A stretch of DNA of 64,000 nt from Gloeophyllum trabeum ATCC 11539 (GCF_000344685.1 NW_006920418.1:387940-451939), one strand, 5' to 3'. Shown: positions 1 through 11,820, numbered from the stretch's first letter. Notes: generated by a model not told the origin, from the sequence alone. Numbers and translations: made by a program.

Positions 1-512
1 AGTAGAGGAGGGGTTGCCTAGGCGTTGAAGAAGTCGGCAAGTGTCGTAGAAGAGTTCAACCTAATGTTAGGAAGCGATGTCCTAACTAGTCGTCTTGAGA
101 TAACTGGGCCACGTGCCAACAGTTATGTCGTCACTACCTCAGTAAGCGTACTGAAAGGTAGGTCTGGCCGGGCCAATGCCAACGGTCAAGTCAAGAGTCC
201 AGGTAATCGCTGTATTCAACAGGAGGTTGAACTAAGGAATACATGGGTTTTCCTACAGTATATATAGTAACTGGTATAGGGGTTAATACCCAAAGAAGAG
301 AACAATAAGAAAGGACGCGTAAGCCATCCTGTGAGAACGTAACTCAGAGAAATGAGAAATACAAGGGCGCCCATTGGTAGAAGGTGAGTCAAGGAAGATA
401 ACGTGTGAGAAGAAGATAGCGTCCATGGGAAGGTCTACTCGGAGAAAGGTACTGTCCAATAGCAATGCTCGGAATGGAAATGGAATGAGATAAGCATGGG
501 AAAATCATAACA
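1..512. other. Intergenic stretch, nothing recognised
   Basis: Only short overlapping open frames are present, none with a recognisable domain or splice structure. The stretch ends at the TA dinucleotide that flanks the first TIR element. Confidence 0.5.
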
Positions 513-514
513 TA

Positions 515-718
515 CCAATCCAGGAGTATTCAGGCTGTCAATTATGGAGCAGATATCCTACCACCCTGGTACTTGGCACACATAATCTACAGTATGGTAC
601 AGACATGTCTAAAACTAGCTGGATCCGTGCACCTAGCCGGGACCGAATGCCGAATGGGAAGCTTGCTACTCCTCCGAGTCCTAAGGAGTGATCTTCTTGT
701 ACATGCTCTCGAAAATCA
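515..718 (+). repeat. Left terminal inverted repeat of the 513-2013 element
   Basis: Inverted partner of 1808-2011, about 203 of 204 positions identical by eye. It reads outward from CCAATCCAGG at the tip. Confidence 0.85.
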
Positions 719-1807
719 AATACATTCTATAAATTTATGATAGGTATTGTGAATATGTGCATATATGTCCCTCTTTGAGTTCAAAAACTCATAAATTCCG
801 ATTCCCCTAGAATTCCGATTCCCCTAGAATCGGTTTACTGTTCAGTCGTTGTATAGGGCTCTCTGGTGATCGAAAATTGCCAGCGTTGAACAGGGGGTAT
901 ACCCCTTATAGCCCAAATTACCTTAACTGTAACGGGAGCACCCTCCTTAAATGGAAGGTCCACCGATCCAAATCTTACCACCATCAGCAAATAGGAGCTA
1001 TTACCTCTCATGTCAATAATTACCGTTTGTGAATAGGGACTAATTCCAGATATGTAGTGTGGTCTCTGCACGGCATGATCCTTTCAAGATCTCAGGCCAA
1101 TGGCACTGTCAGGCATCCCCCGGCTGTGTGTGGAATTGCGCCGATGGCAAGTACCCTGCTGCCTACGGCACAAGATTGGTAAGTTACATACGACGCATAG
1201 TACTGGCAGCATTAATATTGAGGCCTCAGCCTGACGACATGCATCTCAGCTACAGTATGCATGTGCACTGACTCAGTGACTCGATAGTAATGCTACCTGA
1301 GTGTAGTACTGAAGTAAATAGTGTATTGTGTATTGAAATAAATGTACTTGACACCGAGTATAGGATGATTGAAGGTTCTAGCCACACACAGTTATGTTTG
1401 AGATCAACATATAATAACTAGGAGTATTCTTGATGCCGCGCAGCGCCCGGGAGGCTAGAAAGACTATTTACCTACTTGTAGAACCTTTGCCACTCGTTTA
1501 CCTTATGAGGAATCGGACCTGGCGTGCCGCGCAGCGCCGAATACTTTCCAAGTGTGTTCTGTTACTGCGTTACGAGTGGGCAGCCCTCAAGCTCTGGCCG
1601 AGCATTGGCGCTCACGCGGTGAGAACTCATTTGTCGCGTGACGTCACGCTTGCTCGACGCGTCGTCGGGTACAGCTCGGGGATATCGATCATTCAGTACA
1701 CGACAGAAAATCAACCGCTAACCGGTTGGGTCTATGAGTACAGTGTCAGACTGAGTATACTGCAGAGAGTCACTTGGCATATCTATTATGAGTTTAGACG
1801 CTGCATC

Positions 1808-2011
1808 TGATTTTCGAGAGCATGTACAAGAAGATCACTCCTTAGGACTCGGAGGAGTAGCAAGCTTCCCATTCGGCATTCGGTCCCGGCTAGGTGCACG
1901 GATCCAGCTAGTTTTAGACATGTCTGTACCATACTGTAGATTATGTGTGCCAAGTACCAGGGTGGTAGGATATCTGCTCCATTATTGACAGCCTGAATAC
2001 TCCTGGATTGG
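1808..2011 (-). repeat. Right terminal inverted repeat of the 513-2013 element
   Basis: Reverse complement of 515-718. The long minus-strand frame crossing this arm (1786-2064) comes from the repeat and is not a gene. Confidence 0.85.
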
Positions 2012-2260
2012 TACATCTTTGCTACCCCTCCTGTAGACAACACCCCTGCACCAAATTTTGTCATTCTTTAAATGCCATATTTCTTCTCTATATCACAAAC
2101 CCCTATATACAGATCCAAAGCACCATCCGAGCCCGAATGCGGCTGCTACAGATTTTTCTTGCGCGAAGGCCATTTGGCGCGCGAAAAGTCACGCCGCGCC
2201 TTACATTCGGAAAACGGGATCTCTGGATAACTCCACATCGGGATGACGCAGGCAAGAGAT

Positions 2261-3236
2261 TCAGGCGAACGTAGTCAGCTCCAGGAAGTCGATCCTCACA
2301 CGCGCGCGGGGTAAAGCTTGTGGAGGATTATCAGATCCTCGAGTAGTTCCCCGTTTCGAGGAGCTGTCTGGATATCGGTCATAGACAGTCTCCCGGACGG
2401 ATATCATGAGACGATTCACGAGCACGACGGGGATGATGTTCCGGAATCCAGTGGCAAGCTGATCTAGTGTTATCTGAAAACGTTTCATGAAATATTATAA
2501 GCGAAGAAGAAGGCTCCGGTACGCACCCGATTAATAAGGTACAGTGTTTGATGGAGGGTGTGCACCGCAAAGACTCTGGCCGCAGGAATAAAAGAAGCTA
2601 CTCACGTGGGTAACAGGAGTCGGACGCGGACATACATAACAAAGTATGCCACTGATTCCCGTGCTAATTTGACAAAGAGTGGATTGGTGGTCCGGTCTTG
2701 ATGATGCTGCCACGCTTTATACAAGACCAAGCCGAGTATCACGCATTCGATGAAGAGCATCGCCGCGTCGAACAAACCCGGCGAGGGTTTGCGGGGCAGA
2801 GCTCCATCGGCGCACATGTATAGCCCCGGCACCGGATTGTTTGTATTATTTGTGGGATCTTCATCTGTATGTTTGTTAGTGAGCGTCAGATTCTCCTAGG
2901 AACGGGCTTACAGTGCATCCTCAACAGCAGCACCGCGAGCCACCAGGCAATCTCTACGCTGGTTAACACGAGGAAAAGTCCTAGGATGGCTCTGCTATTT
3001 CCGTACATTGCATAAACGCGCATTTGCATCTCAGCTGACCCGAGCTTAAGCGGCATGTATACGAGCCATGGAATATGAACTGCATTACCCTGCGTGCTTA
3101 TGATTAGAAGGGCTTCTCCGAAATCGTCGATAGTGCGGTATGTGGAACCTGCCCAAATTATAGCTTAGCGGTACACCTTGAGTTATCGAATCACCTTACA
3201 TCTGGAAGGGGAGACAAACGCGACGTGTGTGAGCGA
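2261..3236 (-). pseudogene. DUF6533-type multipass membrane protein, 5'-truncated
   Basis: Six exons can be read on the minus strand: 3200-3236 (start uncertain), 3089-3148, 2912-3034, 2636-2864, 2527-2575 and 2261-2473, all with GT-AG borders and matching phases. The peptide carries the pattern of basidiomycete DUF6533-type proteins: EMQMRVYAMYG followed by a hydrophobic helix, then the loop PVPGLYMCADG, another helix (LFIECVILGLVLYKAW), and the C-terminal stretch ITLDQLATGF ending near VNRLMISVRE. The family is an uncharacterised group of about seven-helix membrane proteins. The first helices and the start codon are missing: in the frame of the 3200 exon a stop lies just upstream with no acceptor between. 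I read it as a 5'-truncated remnant. A distant first exon is possible but I do not see one up to 3.9 kb. Confidence 0.65.
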
Positions 3237-4992
3237 TGGTCAGAGCGTCAGATCTTCCTATGAGCGTACAGCTGTGGCGAGAGAGAAGTCGAGTTAGTGG
3301 AGGTGGTACCTTATATGTTGGACTTTCTTGTAAATATGCTGAAAGCCACAATGAGGACCAAGCTTGGGGCAAGGATTATTTGGCAAATAACTACTTACAT
3401 ACAGACACTACGGTCAGCCGGATTGATGTGGATAGAGAATATCATATGCCGACTGTACTGACATAGAGTACAGAAGACTGTAATAACGATTCTGAAATTG
3501 GAAGTACATTGTTAACCCATGCATGGTCCGGAATTTCTTTCATTCTTACCCATAGAAATAGGAATTTTCCGGCAGACCGTTTGCTATGCTACCGCAATAA
3601 CGAATGTCAAAGGGAGACGTTATACGTAGTAGGGAGTACCAAATAATCACCCAGAAAAGCCGGATCTGTGAAAGCTTAGTACATACGCATCCTAGGAAAA
3701 TGCATGCTCACGCAACGTACCTCGGCAGCCAATTGCAGAACTACAGTTCGACGTAGTTGTAAGCACTGGTGAAGGATCGATATAAGTATGGATAACCTCA
3801 CAGTATTCATGCACTAAGAGGGCCACCGTAGCCACTACCAGTTACGAAGCCCAGTTAGCCTAAGAGAATCTTGGACGGGATAGGCAGGCATACCGAAACA
3901 GTATATCTCCCAGCGAGCTTGGTCGAAGGCTTCCAAGTCCACCTCCATTCTAAGTGGGAAGTAGCTAGGAATGTAGGTTGGATAAGTTGTCCATTCGTAC
4001 TCGGCCTCGCAGGTGTTGAAGTAGAGCAGATCTATAGATCATCTACCTGTTGGACGGATACATCAGTCATGTGTGTGTATACTCTTCAGTCTGTGTCCTA
4101 AACAGTATTTGATGCCGAGCTGGACTGATGCATTTGTGAGATGGACTGGGACCCCCGGTGAGAACCCATCGTTAGTAGTCTTGGCTATTTTGAGGCTTTT
4201 GGCCCCGTGAAGCATGAGAGTTGGCGGTGTGACATGTCGGATCCTCAGGCTCTGCCTTGGAGACATCCTCCGTCCTAGCGCCCTGAAAAAACATTGATAC
4301 TGTAGTAGTACTGCAGGGGACACGGAAGTACCACCTACTAGCTGAGCGTGTCTGCGATGACATCCAACTGCCACTAAGACTAGCACATGTATCCCAGGAA
4401 GGGATCCGGACTTTCAAACTCGTGCAACATCAGTCTCAGTACTTATTGATTATCGGTGCTGCAGCTGATACTGAGGTATGGAATGGAATTTGAACTGACT
4501 GTCACAAGTCCCGACCATGCATATGATCATCAGGCCACATAGTACTGCGCCCACTTTTAGACATCTATTACAGCAATTCGTATGATTGGTCTAATTAGTA
4601 TTGACAGTTTTGGGCTGGCGCACCGTTGCTATTCCGATTCGAATCCGATATCTACCGAGTCCCACATATCCTGCTGTACTCAGGAAAGTCCTCGCCTTGG
4701 TGGCAACTCGGAAGGACGCGTACGCACAAGCGTCCGAGTCAGTCCATGCGTGTTGATCTTATTAGTAGCCAGGCTCTAGTGACTCGCGGCGAAGTAAGTA
4801 CTGTATGAGAGCTCCAGGTGCACGACTGTCCATCTACCCGGGATTCTCAACGGTTCCGCCCGTCCATGGCAGCATTCTTTGATCTTGACGCATTCGTAAA
4901 GCTGGTCAATTATGTGCAATTGTAGACAGTGCATCGAGACTGTTACTACGGTGTACAGGCAGTTGTGGCCGTCTCGTGCCTCACAAGCGGCA
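3237..4992. other. Intergenic stretch, nothing recognised
   Basis: About 1.75 kb with only short overlapping frames and no convincing splice-linked coding segment. The minus-strand frame at 4063-4386 has no recognisable domain. Confidence 0.4.
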
Positions 4993-5923
4993 TCACCACT
5001 TCGCATAAGGTAGGAATTTGCCACTGGGGGAATATCAGGCTACCATCACCACAGCTTCACATCGAACTATACTCACTCGAACGTCAGAACTACGCGGTCA
5101 CCCTTCGGATCGGGCTTCTTCGTAATGTTGACTTTACAGTCGATCATCGACATAATGCCGTCGCCGAACTAACGCAAAGCAAGCGTAAGTTAGGACAAAT
5201 AACACAAGGGTAATAGAGTGGTGGACAGCGCACCTTTTCATGAATCACAGCCTAGGTACAGGACCATGGTCAAACCAAAGTCGACAAGACCCATAGGAAT
5301 GCGCTAGACTCGTACCTTAATAGCATGCCCGTACACCATCACGCCCTACATTCCGTCGAAATTGAGGACCCGCGATTCAAAATACACTCTGCATGTAACG
5401 ACACACCTCAAACAATCGGTACAATACTGGGTCCCTGGGCGGGATCTCGCCCATCCCCGCACGGTTCGGCCACCAATTCTCCCCGATCTCTGCCTGAACG
5501 TTCGCCACAGGGAGGTCGAGGGTCTTCGCGAGGCCTTCGAGGTCCTCTGGCGACAGCTTCGCCTATGACACGGACGCAAGGTAAGCGCTCCCGCAGTCAA
5601 TCGGGGATCCTTCGAGACAGACAGACCTGGGCGTAGAACACCGCTGCAACCCACATCTCATCCTTGCCTATGGCCTTGCCGATCTGGTCAAACGTCAAGC
5701 CTGCTCACAATAAAATACCCATGTCAGCTCGCGTCACGCTGGCAGCAGTCAGTCGCGAATGGATGAGTGCTCGCCTTTGGCCGCCTTCGCCTCAAACAGA
5801 CGCGCGCAAATCGGGGGCAGCTCCGAGTACGGAGACACGCTCGAGGCGACTTTCTACGCTCACTCAGCGGTGCTGTCTGCAGGACCAGGGACTCAAGTTG
5901 CGACTCACAAATGCTTGGGCCAT
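4993..5923 (-). CDS. cynS: Cyanate hydratase (cyanase)
   Basis: Cyanase converts cyanate plus bicarbonate to CO2 and carbamate, which decays to ammonia, so it detoxifies cyanate and yields nitrogen in the cytosol. Eight exons: 5909-5923, 5775-5853, 5627-5700, 5407-5562, 5316-5345, 5234-5251, 5077-5168 and 4993-5023, giving 164 aa, the normal fungal size. The N-terminal helical domain reads [20 protein letters not shown]. The catalytic triad is in place: Arg105 and Glu108 in DPVLYRLFE and Ser131 in [10 protein letters not shown], matching Arg96, Glu99 and Ser122 of the E. coli enzyme with a constant offset of nine. The C-terminus is [11 protein letters not shown]. The second intron appears to start with GC (GCGAGC) instead of GT; reading through meets a stop, so a GC-AG intron is the best model. 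The smallest exon is 18 nt. The gene looks intact. Confidence 0.93.
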
Positions 5924-6412
5924 CGCGGTACTTGCTGGGGCGCGAGTAGTTAAGAGCAAAGCACCCGATGACGGTCGACTTATATATGCAGCGGGTACGC
6001 ACGAGCAGACATGAGAGATTCGCTCGGAAGGGGAAAGCCTGACGAATTAATGGTATTCTTATCTACGACACGTGACAGAGGTGGGAGATCCGCTAGAACA
6101 GTTGACCCTAAGAGATGCTGCCCTTCCCATGTAACGCATGCAGACGAGAATGACCAGAGTGGTGCATGGCTGAGGTGTCCGGGTCAGGAGTGGCAGGCCA
6201 GGAGCGCGGAGCCAGGAGACAATTACCGGCATTCCCGAACGCGGAGATACTGAGAAGATGAGGCTTAGTGCAGAAGAGGGCCCTGAAGACCTTGTGTGTG
6301 GAAACGCACGGACGCCGTTCTTAACCGTGTACCGTGACGAACTTGAAGTCCGAACAAAGAGATGGCGGGGTTACGAGTACCGGGCGAACTCAGCCTTTCT
6401 CAAAGAAGTTAG
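5924..6412. other. Upstream region of cyanase and 3' flank of SDHAF3
   Basis: No gene seen. It holds the presumed cyanase promoter and the terminator side of the SDHAF3 gene, both of which lie on the minus strand. Confidence 0.5.
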
Positions 6413-7005
6413 TCACGCCTTGGAGCCGCTTCCCTCTTCGCCATCCGGGACTACATTCGGATTCCAAACATTCTTCGTCGCGTGCATTAACTCGTACAAC
6501 TGCCCAAGTTGCTCCGCGGACATCTGAAGCAGGTATCTTCCAGCAAAGACGACAGGATACAAGTAAAGTATTGCACACCTTTTCCATGAGTTGCGGGTCA
6601 AGCTTTTTCCCCGAGAAATTCTGTGCATCCGTCCCACTAGGTAACTCGTCGAGGTATATCTTCCACTGCGACAAGAAGCCGATGATGTGCACTGGGTTCG
6701 TTACACTTCTATGCCGGCGGAACTCTAAGATCATAGGCAGCGTATAGGCAGACATGGATGCTTATAATTACGTGCTCTTACCTGCCTTGACGTAGTCGTC
6801 ACCAAGGGATCGCATTTCGAGAGGCAGAGCACGGTGTGCCCTCAGAAGACGTCGATACAGACTAGGGTCCTGAAATGTCAGAAGGAGAGCACGAAATGAG
6901 CGAGACAGCGCACGGAATAGGTGGCAAGAGGGATGCGCCAGCTTCACGAATATTCAGCGGCCTCTTCGTAACAGACTCGGCGAGTCTCACAACCGTCGGC
7001 CTCAT
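6413..7005 (-). CDS. SDHAF3: Succinate dehydrogenase assembly factor 3 (ACN9/SDHAF3 family)
   Basis: A mitochondrial matrix LYR-motif protein that helps mature the iron-sulfur subunit of complex II. Four exons, 6914-7005, 6782-6861, 6579-6724 and 6413-6523, join in frame to 142 aa. A basic N-terminus suited to mitochondrial import (MRPTVVRLAESVTKR) leads into LPPIPLYRRLLRAHR, the LYR motif with its following basic residues. Next come the family signatures LGDDYVKAEFRRH and IGFLSQWKIYLDEL, and a C-terminal helix EQLGQLYELMHAT. The LYR tyrosine lies just after intron 1, whose acceptor CCCTAG I chose over an earlier TTCAG because only the former keeps the frame. It shares a 348-bp divergent spacer with the DUF4604 gene. 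Confidence 0.92.
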
Positions 7006-7353
7006 GATGCGGATAGAATGAGACGCCGAGCAAAAGTAGACGTTAAAAAGCACGTCCTTTGAGCCTCTAAGATCTCCAGCCTTTCAGTGCACCAGTCTGG
7101 CCAGTTGAAGAACGAAAAAGCAGAGCCAGGATGCAAGAGACGGACTCGGGAGTTGAGGGTGTGGCGTAGCTAACCGCGTTGTTGTGCTTTGTTTACCAGG
7201 GGCCTTGGTTCCTAACAAGCCACATACCGTTCAGCCACATATCCCTGCATACGGACAACCACTACCGCTGTTATTCCTTTCTCGTGTTCTCTTACGCCAG
7301 TGCATTCAACTTGCATATCATAAGACGCTACCTAAAAAGAAGAATACCAAAAA
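7006..7353. promoter_or_regulatory. Divergent intergenic promoter region (SDHAF3 / DUF4604)
   Basis: 348 bp separate the two start codons, which point away from each other. Promoter elements for both genes must lie here unless introns interrupt the 5' UTRs. I do not see a clear TATA box. Confidence 0.5.
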
Positions 7354-8056
7354 ATGGCTCCAAAAGAGCTTACGCGCCAGCAAGTGTCCTCCCGCCTCAC
7401 GTACCAGGGCCACACCCCCTCCTTCCTTCAGAAATTCAAGAATCGCATGGAAGGTATCCCAGACGACGACGACGACCCATACGAGGAATTTGAATATGAC
7501 GGCTCCGGCCGCCCGCCGATACCCAAGCGCCCGCCCATCCCGCAGCGCCCGCCAGACAACCCCGGGAGCGCGGACGAGCTCGACAAGCTCGACGAGGAGG
7601 ACGCGGATGACGAGAGGCCGCAGGTGGTGGTGCTGAAGGAGGGGAGGCATCTCACGGAAAGGGAGGCGGAGAATGAGCGGCGGAGAGGTGTGTTGTTCAT
7701 TATACGTCCAAGATGTCGGCTGAGATGCGCTCGTATTAGTGAAGGGTCTGTCTCCGGTTGAGGACTCCTTCGAAGCTCTCGCTCAAGAAGTTAAGGGAGG
7801 CAAGGGCGTGGAGTCTCGCGCCAGGCCCGACGAGCCACATACCAATTCATCCGCGAAGCCTGCTGAGGACAAGTCCGGTGGTCTCTCGTTCTCCTCGTCG
7901 AGATCTGCATCGAAAGCAGGGAAACGGAAAGCGATTGGCGACCTGAGAGACGAGGCGAAGCAGGCGGGGTCGTCAGTCCCTCCACCTGGTAAGGGGACCA
8001 AGAAGAAGGCGAAGAAACCGGAGAAGAAACCACTGTCCTTTGGCGACGATGCTTAG
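7354..8056 (+). CDS. DUF4604 family nuclear-type protein
   Basis: Two exons, 7354-7687 and 7740-8056, join at phase 1 (intron GTGTGT to TATTAG) to give 216 aa. The N-terminus LTRQQVSSRLTYQGHTPSFL fits the DUF4604 signature, followed by an acidic run (DDDDDPYEEF), proline-rich repeats (RPPIPKRPPIPQRPP) and another acidic block. Exon 2 ends in a lysine-rich stretch (KGTKKKAKKPEKKPLSFGDD) that looks like a nuclear localisation signal and a conserved tail. DUF4604 proteins are small charged eukaryotic proteins of unknown function; a link to splicing is only suspected. The predicted protein is highly charged and probably disordered. The start is the first ATG after in-frame stops. Confidence 0.85.
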
Positions 8057-8587
8057 CGCCTGATGCATTCTGAGGACCTGCACTACAGGGCAGATCGTCT
8101 TTGCAGCGCTTCGGTGCATCAGTACTTCAGCACTGGCGCGGCGAGCATCGTTGCCGGTCCTGTACCGATTCTTCGCGTTGCCCTTCGCCATCACCCGTGA
8201 AGACGTCGCGTCTGTCCTCCAGCGCAACTGGATGTGGATCCTTTTGAACTCCCGGAAGGGTAACTCTTTGTCGCGGAGCAATCGGCAGGGAAGGAGGGGG
8301 ACCAGGTCGATGTGCAGAAAGATATCAATACTGCAGCTGCATACAAAGGTAGGTGTCCAACACACCGTGACACTGTATCCATGTCTACACAAAGATCGAC
8401 AACTCGCAATTACACCGCACACAGCGGGTCTAGTAGTAAGATACATGATAAACAGTGGTCGAATACACAATCCGCACTCTCAAAGTCCTTCGAAGCAATT
8501 AGATCAGGGAAAATACCATACAGTTTGAGTCTTCGGTACACTGCTAAATGAAAAAAAAAGATTGTAGAAGTCAAACAGACGTAGATG
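8057..8587. other. Intergenic stretch between convergent genes
   Basis: About 530 bp between the 3' ends of two convergent genes. No coding structure is seen; an A-rich run lies at about 8550. It probably holds both 3' UTRs. Confidence 0.5.
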
Positions 8588-10345
8588 TCAGTTGAAAACA
8601 TGCAGCCTCTTCCTCAGTCTATCCACCACACTGCCGTTGCGGCTTAGCCGCAGGGACGACGTCCGCCCGCGCTCCGTCAGCGACGCAGACACATCGTCTC
8701 TCGCCGAGTAAGGCGAGTAAGGCGAAGACATCGCTGTTGCCGACGCCAATGGATCTCTAGAGCTCTCAGGCGACGTCGCTTGCCCGAACAACGTCTCTTG
8801 ACTCCGACTCTCCTCCGCGGGACTGCTCCCCAGCCGGAACAGCGAGCTAATGCTGGACTTTGTTCGCGAGCGATAAGACCGCGCGGACCCGCGCGAGCGC
8901 ATACTCGCCGCAACAGGCGGCGGCGACAGCATCGCCGAGTTGGGCGACTCGGGGATCGCGTAGAGTAGCCCGGGGCTGAGCGGCAACGGGTGCGACTGTG
9001 AGCGCCGGCGGGTGTTTATCGGAGTGTTGATGTGGACGTGGAGTTCTGGCGGTCTGTGAGACGAGGCCGAGGAGAACGAGAAAGGCGCAGCCCAGCGGCT
9101 GAGAGAGAACGCGGTCGTGCGCCGCCGTGCGTGGCCCAGCGGGGGCGTTTGTGGAGTGGATGGCTGGGATGGGGGAGGATCTTCTGCTGGAGATGATGGG
9201 CGTAGAGAATCAGAAGGAGAGAATTGGAACCGGGAATCGGAATAACCAAAGTGATACTGCGGTCTTGCGAATTGCGGCAAAGCGGGGGAGGGTGGTGGGG
9301 GGTCAGACGCGAACGTGATGTCCTCGCCGACGAGATCAAACTGGTCTAAAAGATCCCAGACATATTCAGGGATGTCCGCTGGAGAGTTGCTGTCAGACAC
9401 CTTCATACGGAGACTCGGGGGATCCGTTCCTGCGGAGAGCTTGATTGGTCGTTGGACTAGCGCAGTCCCCCAAAATGTACGCGGATGGTCATCTATAGGA
9501 GAGAACGCGGAGTCGCTCGCTGTTGATGCAGTCACAGTACGAGCGCGAGTCGGGGATATCATTTCAGATGACAGCCGATACTTTTCCTCTGTAGTCTTCT
9601 GTCTAGGGAACGCAATGATGGAGGTTGTGGATGGTGACGGGAGGTCGGGCAGAGGCCTCAACTTCCAGCAGGCCTTCAAATACGCCCTGGGCGAAGGGGG
9701 GCGGAGCCGTTTGGGAGACGATAAATTCTTGGGGGTCCTGACGCGTGTCGTATTGTCGACTCGTATAGGCGTGGGCATTCGGCGACGTGATGCATAAACC
9801 TTCGTCGGGGATCGTTCGAAGAACATGGCAAGGTTGGTACGGCGTCTGGAGTCCGGGTTCATTATTGAGAGATCATGTCCGGACTTGTCCATCGCGTCGT
9901 TACGAGCGGGAGCATGAGAATTCGTCTTAAGCTCGTGAACCTTCTTCTCCACTAGCTTTTCGTCTCCTTCGAGGCATACGTATCGTCTCTCGATCATCCA
10001 TCGCTCTTTTTGCATGTCAGCGACAGTTTCCTTATCAAGACTACTCCTGTCTGCTAATTCCGTCCGCAGCTCTTCAATCCTTTGCTTCGTTTCGTGGACC
10101 ACGGAGTTCATATACGCTGCTGCGCCCTCCAAGGCGCCGACGACGGAGTCATGCGTCGCTCTGTCACAGCGACCTAAGGCGGTCTTGAGTGCATCATAAG
10201 AAACCCTGTATCGCTCAGCTCGGCGCGCTCGAAGGAACGTAGAATCAACGCGCTTGGGGGCAGGACGTGCAGGAGGCGGAGGGGAAGCAAAATGATTTGG
10301 AACGCCGAAGGTATGGCTTGTATTTGGAGTGCTTAGAAGAGGCAA
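8588..10345 (-). CDS. Uncharacterised Ser/Pro/Arg-rich protein, 585 aa, single exon
   Basis: One uninterrupted frame of 585 codons, unusual beside its intron-rich neighbours. I do not recognise the family. Residues about 60-140 are helical and charged (KTALGRCDRATHD onward to EKKVHELK) and could form a coiled coil. The rest is low-complexity: proline and serine runs such as SPPPPARPAPKR and DPPPPSPALPQ, several SPTR/TPTR-like motifs that would suit proline-directed kinases, and an arginine-serine region near 480-520. No signal peptide or membrane helix is seen. The tail VVDRLRKRLHVFN is basic and amphipathic. Reading both strands, only this one gives an open frame of this length. Confidence 0.75.
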   Translation of the reverse strand: MPLLSTPNTSHTFGVPNHFASPPPPARPAPKRVDSTFLRARRAERYRVSYDALKTALGRCDRATHDSVVGALEGAAAYMNSVVHETKQRIEELRTELADRSSLDKETVADMQKERWMIERRYVCLEGDEKLVEKKVHELKTNSHAPARNDAMDKSGHDLSIMNPDSRRRTNLAMFFERSPTKVYASRRRMPTPIRVDNTTRVRTPKNLSSPKRLRPPSPRAYLKACWKLRPLPDLPSPSTTSIIAFPRQKTTEEKYRLSSEMISPTRARTVTASTASDSAFSPIDDHPRTFWGTALVQRPIKLSAGTDPPSLRMKVSDSNSPADIPEYVWDLLDQFDLVGEDITFASDPPPPSPALPQFARPQYHFGYSDSRFQFSPSDSLRPSSPAEDPPPSQPSTPQTPPLGHARRRTTAFSLSRWAAPFSFSSASSHRPPELHVHINTPINTRRRSQSHPLPLSPGLLYAIPESPNSAMLSPPPVAASMRSRGSARSYRSRTKSSISSLFRLGSSPAEESRSQETLFGQATSPESSRDPLASATAMSSPYSPYSARDDVSASLTERGRTSSLRLSRNGSVVDRLRKRLHVFN

Positions 10346-11820
10346 GCCGGCTCGTCAATGGAAAGCAATACGATCGGGTCGAAATTTTGACTTACTACTG
10401 AAAGTCCCTAGGGCTGAGAATATCATTATATCCTGGGTTCTGTTCGGAATCCTTTGGCGAGTGCCGTTAGTGACAGCGATACTGTTGTAGAATACCCGAA
10501 TAACTTACAGGCCTGTTATATTCTGGTAAGAGGTGCTCAGTCCGGATCCGTAGTCCAGGAGGCCGCAGACATGCCACGTCCTCTGATACCGGATTGAAGG
10601 ACATCTGATTTTGGATCCCAGGTGGACATATTTGGACGCCGATCATTCACAGTTTTAAGGCTCCAACTCGTTCAGATAAGTGGCAGAGAGAAGCGAACGT
10701 GGCTAAACGAGAAAATGAAGGAAGAAGTGCGTCCGGGCACGCGATTGAAGAAAGTTGCAAGGAGTGAATGAGTCCACGGTGCCAGCGTGCCAGAAGGAAA
10801 GGAATGAACAGACCAAGGTGGAACGTCGAGACAAACCAGCGAACATATATCGGCCTACGATAGCGACCAGGGCGTCTGTCAACGTGGTGTCAACCAGTTC
10901 TGATAGGATATCCTGGGCCCAGAGATCGTTGTGTACAGTGTTGCATCCGTTGCCGGCGGACGTTGCTCTGGAGAAGCCCCTATTTTTCATGCTCCCACGT
11001 GACTTCGGCTCGAAAGGCAAATGTGTTTAGTGTCAAGCAAATGTCGAAGCATTGCAAGGAATTGTAGTCCTGAACAGCGACCACAGCCTGAGTCACCTCA
11101 TAACTTCTTGAGATATAAGAAGTGAGCGGAGCATATTGCCTTGCTGTGTGCAAAAATATGACCGACTCACCGCACCGACATAAACAAACTTACTACTAAC
11201 CATCTGGCACAAACTTATGGCATGTCGCTTTATCTACCTGTCAGGCGGTCAAGGTACTAACGGTCAGTTGGCGCTGAACTTGCAAAGTGCGCAGTTACAT
11301 AGAAGAAACGCAGTCAATGACGACGCGTATCGACGTCGACCTGAACCACGAGGTCTAGGGTTCGGAGAGAACGGAGGATGCGACATGGTGGGGGTTAAAG
11401 AAAACCTATCGGCTTGCTCTTAAGCCTTCGCACTTTATATGAACTGGCCTCAATGGAACAGAATGTTGACATATGCCAGCGATATTGGTCAGCTGAACAT
11501 CTACCGTTCTTCCATAATAGGCCGAGTTTGACCAAATCGAGGTGTGGCACAACCCCTGACGATCAAATGCTCACCAACGACGGACGACGCAAAGGCACTA
11601 TTCGTTAACGTATTATGGGGCGTATCAACCGCTGTGTGATGATTGGCATGAATACAGTCAGACACGGGCACGCCGCTTTCAGAGAAGGGTCTTTCTTTCT
11701 TTCTGAGCCCCACGCTCGAGAGGAAAGACTTCTGTTATGATCTCCAAGGTCCAAGACATATGGCACGAATACAACTGGAAGTAAAAGACTGTACAGTAAT
11801 ACTGCAGACAGACAGGCGAC
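10346..11820. other. 1.5-kb intergenic stretch
   Basis: No gene I can support. A minus-strand frame of 105 codons at 10703-11020 has no recognisable motif and no clear splice partner; it is left as undecided. Confidence 0.4.

Larger units (their letters stand above)
513..2013. mobile_element. 1.5-kb TIR element with 204-bp arms and TA flanks
   Basis: Positions 515-718 and 1808-2011 are inverted copies of each other with one mismatch that I could find (near 547). Both ends begin CCAATCCAGGAG and are flanked by TA (513-514 and 2012-2013), the duplication typical of Tc1/mariner-type transposons. Beyond 718 the similarity drops sharply but traces continue for about 25 bp. The inside (about 750-1780) has no transposase-like frame, so I infer a non-autonomous element. 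A 17-bp unit containing CCGATTCCCC is repeated twice near 795-830. The superfamily is inferred only from the TA flanks. Confidence 0.75.

Noticed and set aside
7318..7700. Minus-strand frames opposite the DUF4604 gene
   Set aside because: Shadows of the acidic and proline-rich coding sequence.
8151..8528. Pair of overlapping frames of 125 and 165 codons on opposite strands
   Set aside because: Lie between two convergent genes, no domain, no agreement with splice signals.
10703..11020. 105-codon minus-strand frame with a hydrophobic middle
   Set aside because: No recognised motif and no splice-linked partner; kept only as a remark.
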